In this document: in pieces, positions 62,905 to 64,000 of the stretch | Numbering within the stretch: the stretch's first letter is position 1 | How the letters are laid out: every line of letters starts with the position of its first letter | Source: Chryseobacterium gleum | GTDB taxonomy: Bacteria > Bacteroidota > Bacteroidia > Flavobacteriales > Weeksellaceae | Length of the DNA stretch: 64,000 nt | Assembly (NCBI RefSeq): GCF_900636535.1 | Contig: NZ_LR134289.1 | Location: 3,613,001 to 3,677,000, forward strand | Direction: 5' to 3' | Program-made: the position numbers and the translations under genes | Notes under the pieces: model-generated | Databases searched by the model: none | The model's input: only the letters and a program-made list of their open reading frames with translations | Told to the model about the DNA's origin: nothing

Positions 62905-63411
62905 TTATTTTTGAATTCTATATACTAAACTTTCAGGTTGACCAGGAACGTCATTAAGGGTCCCGATGTTGATCATACCTGCCTTTTCCAAAACTTTAAC
63001 AGAAGCTATATTGCTGGGGCGGACAATAGCAAAAATTTCTTTATTGTTGCCCTCATTAAGCCCAAAATCTATAGCTTTCCTGGTGAATTCTGTGGCATAT
63101 CCTTTCCCCCATGCCTGGGAAGCAAAACGATAGCCTAAATTCAATTTTTCTTCTTCTCCGTAGAGTTTATAGCTCAGACCTCCAAAACCTAATATATTTT
63201 CAGGGCTTTCCTTTTCAGCAATTGCCCAGCTTCCGAAATGATACCTTTCCCAGTGTTCAAGCATTCTGGTAAATGTACTTTCTGCTTTTTGAAAACTCAT
63301 GGGTCCGGCTGGATTATGAACATTGGTTTCAGGGTCATGATTAATTTCAAAGAATTTTTCAAAATCTTCTTTTGCTGGTTTTCTTAAAATTAATCTTTCT
63401 GTAGCTAACAT
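62905..63411 (-). CDS. GNAT acetyltransferase (RimJ/RimL-like) inside the suf operon
   Basis: 168 residues. The fold begins with TERLILRKPAKEDFEKFFEI and contains LGYRFASQAWGKGYATEFTR (acetyl-CoA motif with the Q/R-x-x-G-x-G/A pattern) and IVRPSNIASVKVLEKAGMI. It sits between sufB (4 bp upstream) and sufC (18 bp downstream), so it is co-transcribed with the iron-sulfur genes. RimJ/L-type enzymes acetylate N-termini of ribosomal or other proteins; the substrate is unknown here. Confidence 0.9.
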   Translation of the reverse strand: MLATERLILRKPAKEDFEKFFEINHDPETNVHNPAGPMSFQKAESTFTRMLEHWERYHFGSWAIAEKESPENILGFGGLSYKLYGEEEKLNLGYRFASQAWGKGYATEFTRKAIDFGLNEGNNKEIFAIVRPSNIASVKVLEKAGMINIGTLNDVPGQPESLVYRIQK

Positions 63412-63415
63412 ATCT

Positions 63416-64000
63416 TTATCCTACTGATCCTTCTAATGAAATTTCAAGTAGTTTCTGAGCTTCAATAGCAAACTCCATTGGAAGTTTATTTAAAACCTCT
63501 TTACTGAAACCATTTACGATTAAGGCAATAGCTCTTTCAGTATCAATACCTCTCTGGTTACAGTAGAAAATCTGATCTTCTCCGATTTTTGAAGTCGTTG
63601 CCTCGTGCTCCAGTTGTGCGGAAGGATCTTTAATTTCAATATAAGGGAAAGTGTGTGCTCCACATTCATTACCCATCAACAGAGAATCACACTGGGAGAA
63701 GTTTCTGGCCCCTTTTGCAGAAGGCATTACTTTCACCAGTCCTCTGTATGAGTTCTGGGATTTTCCTGCAGAAATACCTTTGGAAATGATTGTTGATTTG
63801 GTATTTTTTCCAATGTGGATCATTTTTGTTCCTGTATCTGCGTATTGGTGGTTGTTTGTTACTGCGATAGAGTAGAACTCTCCGATTGCATTGTCTCCTT
63901 TAAGGATGCAAGACGGATATTTCCATGTCACTGCAGAACCTGTTTCTACCTGCGTCCATGAGATTTTCGCATTTCTTTCGCAAAGCCCTCTTTTGGTTAC
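63416..64000 (-). CDS. sufB: Fe-S cluster assembly scaffold SufB (5' end beyond window)
   Basis: The frame is open from base 64000 to the stop at 63416, giving the C-terminal 195 residues. The first visible residues [20 protein letters not shown] precede [40 protein letters not shown], and the terminal [20 protein letters not shown], all highly conserved in SufB. SufB is the main scaffold of the SufBC2D complex. It is the first suf gene seen here; the upstream part lies outside the window. Confidence 0.96.
   Translation of the reverse strand, partial: VTKRGLCERNAKISWTQVETGSAVTWKYPSCILKGDNAIGEFYSIAVTNNHQYADTGTKMIHIGKNTKSTIISKGISAGKSQNSYRGLVKVMPSAKGARNFSQCDSLLMGNECGAHTFPYIEIKDPSAQLEHEATTSKIGEDQIFYCNQRGIDTERAIALIVNGFSKEVLNKLPMEFAIEAQKLLEISLEGSVG

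Overview
The window looks like chromosomal DNA from a flavobacterium of the Weeksellaceae, most likely Chryseobacterium or a close relative. Supporting signs are AT-rich DNA, weak ribosome binding sites, several TAnnTTTG -7 promoter elements, type IX secretion C-terminal sorting domains, a SUF iron-sulfur operon, an S46 dipeptidyl-peptidase, group III truncated haemoglobin, LytTR two-component pairs and many DUF families typical of Bacteroidota. I saw no tRNA, rRNA, CRISPR array, insertion sequence or prophage. Most of the window reads as a stable core chromosome with small accessory cassettes.

Layout. 1-7145: a cut-off lipoprotein, a TonB-C-like protein, peptidase T, HMG-CoA lyase, a sulfurtransferase, and a four-gene minus-strand operon (HExxH protein, CsaA-like tRNA-binding protein, DEDDy exonuclease, SUF-associated DUF59 protein). 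7271-12094: a trypsin-like protease and a caspase-fold protease sharing one leader motif, followed upstream by a lipoprotein/7TM/histidine kinase/LuxR regulator operon. 12315-22748: HxlR regulator with divergent oxidoreductase, UspA, a LytS/LytTR pair and a complete RND efflux operon. 23002-26637: DUF4840-like lipoprotein, ECF sigma factor, an anti-sigma-like protein that appears to cross both membranes, and a T9SS cargo protein. 27054-37909: ComM-like ATPase, MBL hydrolase, an orphan adenylation-thiolation-reductase enzyme, spondin-domain lipoprotein, YdeI-like protein, S46 peptidase and META lipoprotein. 38013-42303: secreted repeat-protein operon and a LytTR regulator with Glu at the phosphorylation site. 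42497-54577: HflX, CPA antiporter, AlkD, paired secreted/anchored proteins of unknown function, CaCA exchanger, globin, Kir channel, YkgJ protein. 54824-64000: glutamate dehydrogenase, DprA, rhomboid, tandem DUF3078 proteins, and the sufB-GNAT-sufC-sufD operon, in which sufC carries a frameshift as given.

Most interesting points. (1) The caspase/trypsin-like gene pair at 7271-9196. The caspase keeps the metacaspase-type basic S1 pocket residues, and the serine protease has a roughly 112-residue pro-region ending in Arg just before the V8-like mature start. This suggests a two-step proteolytic cascade. (2) The sigma/anti-sigma pair at 23682-25632, in which an anti-sigma motif, one transmembrane helix, a periplasmic linker and an outer-membrane barrel lie in one polypeptide. 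(3) The stand-alone A-T-R enzyme at 30093-33200, expected to release an aldehyde. (4) The sufC frameshift at an A5 run, most simply an assembly error. All functional calls rest on reading motifs by eye; no database search was run.
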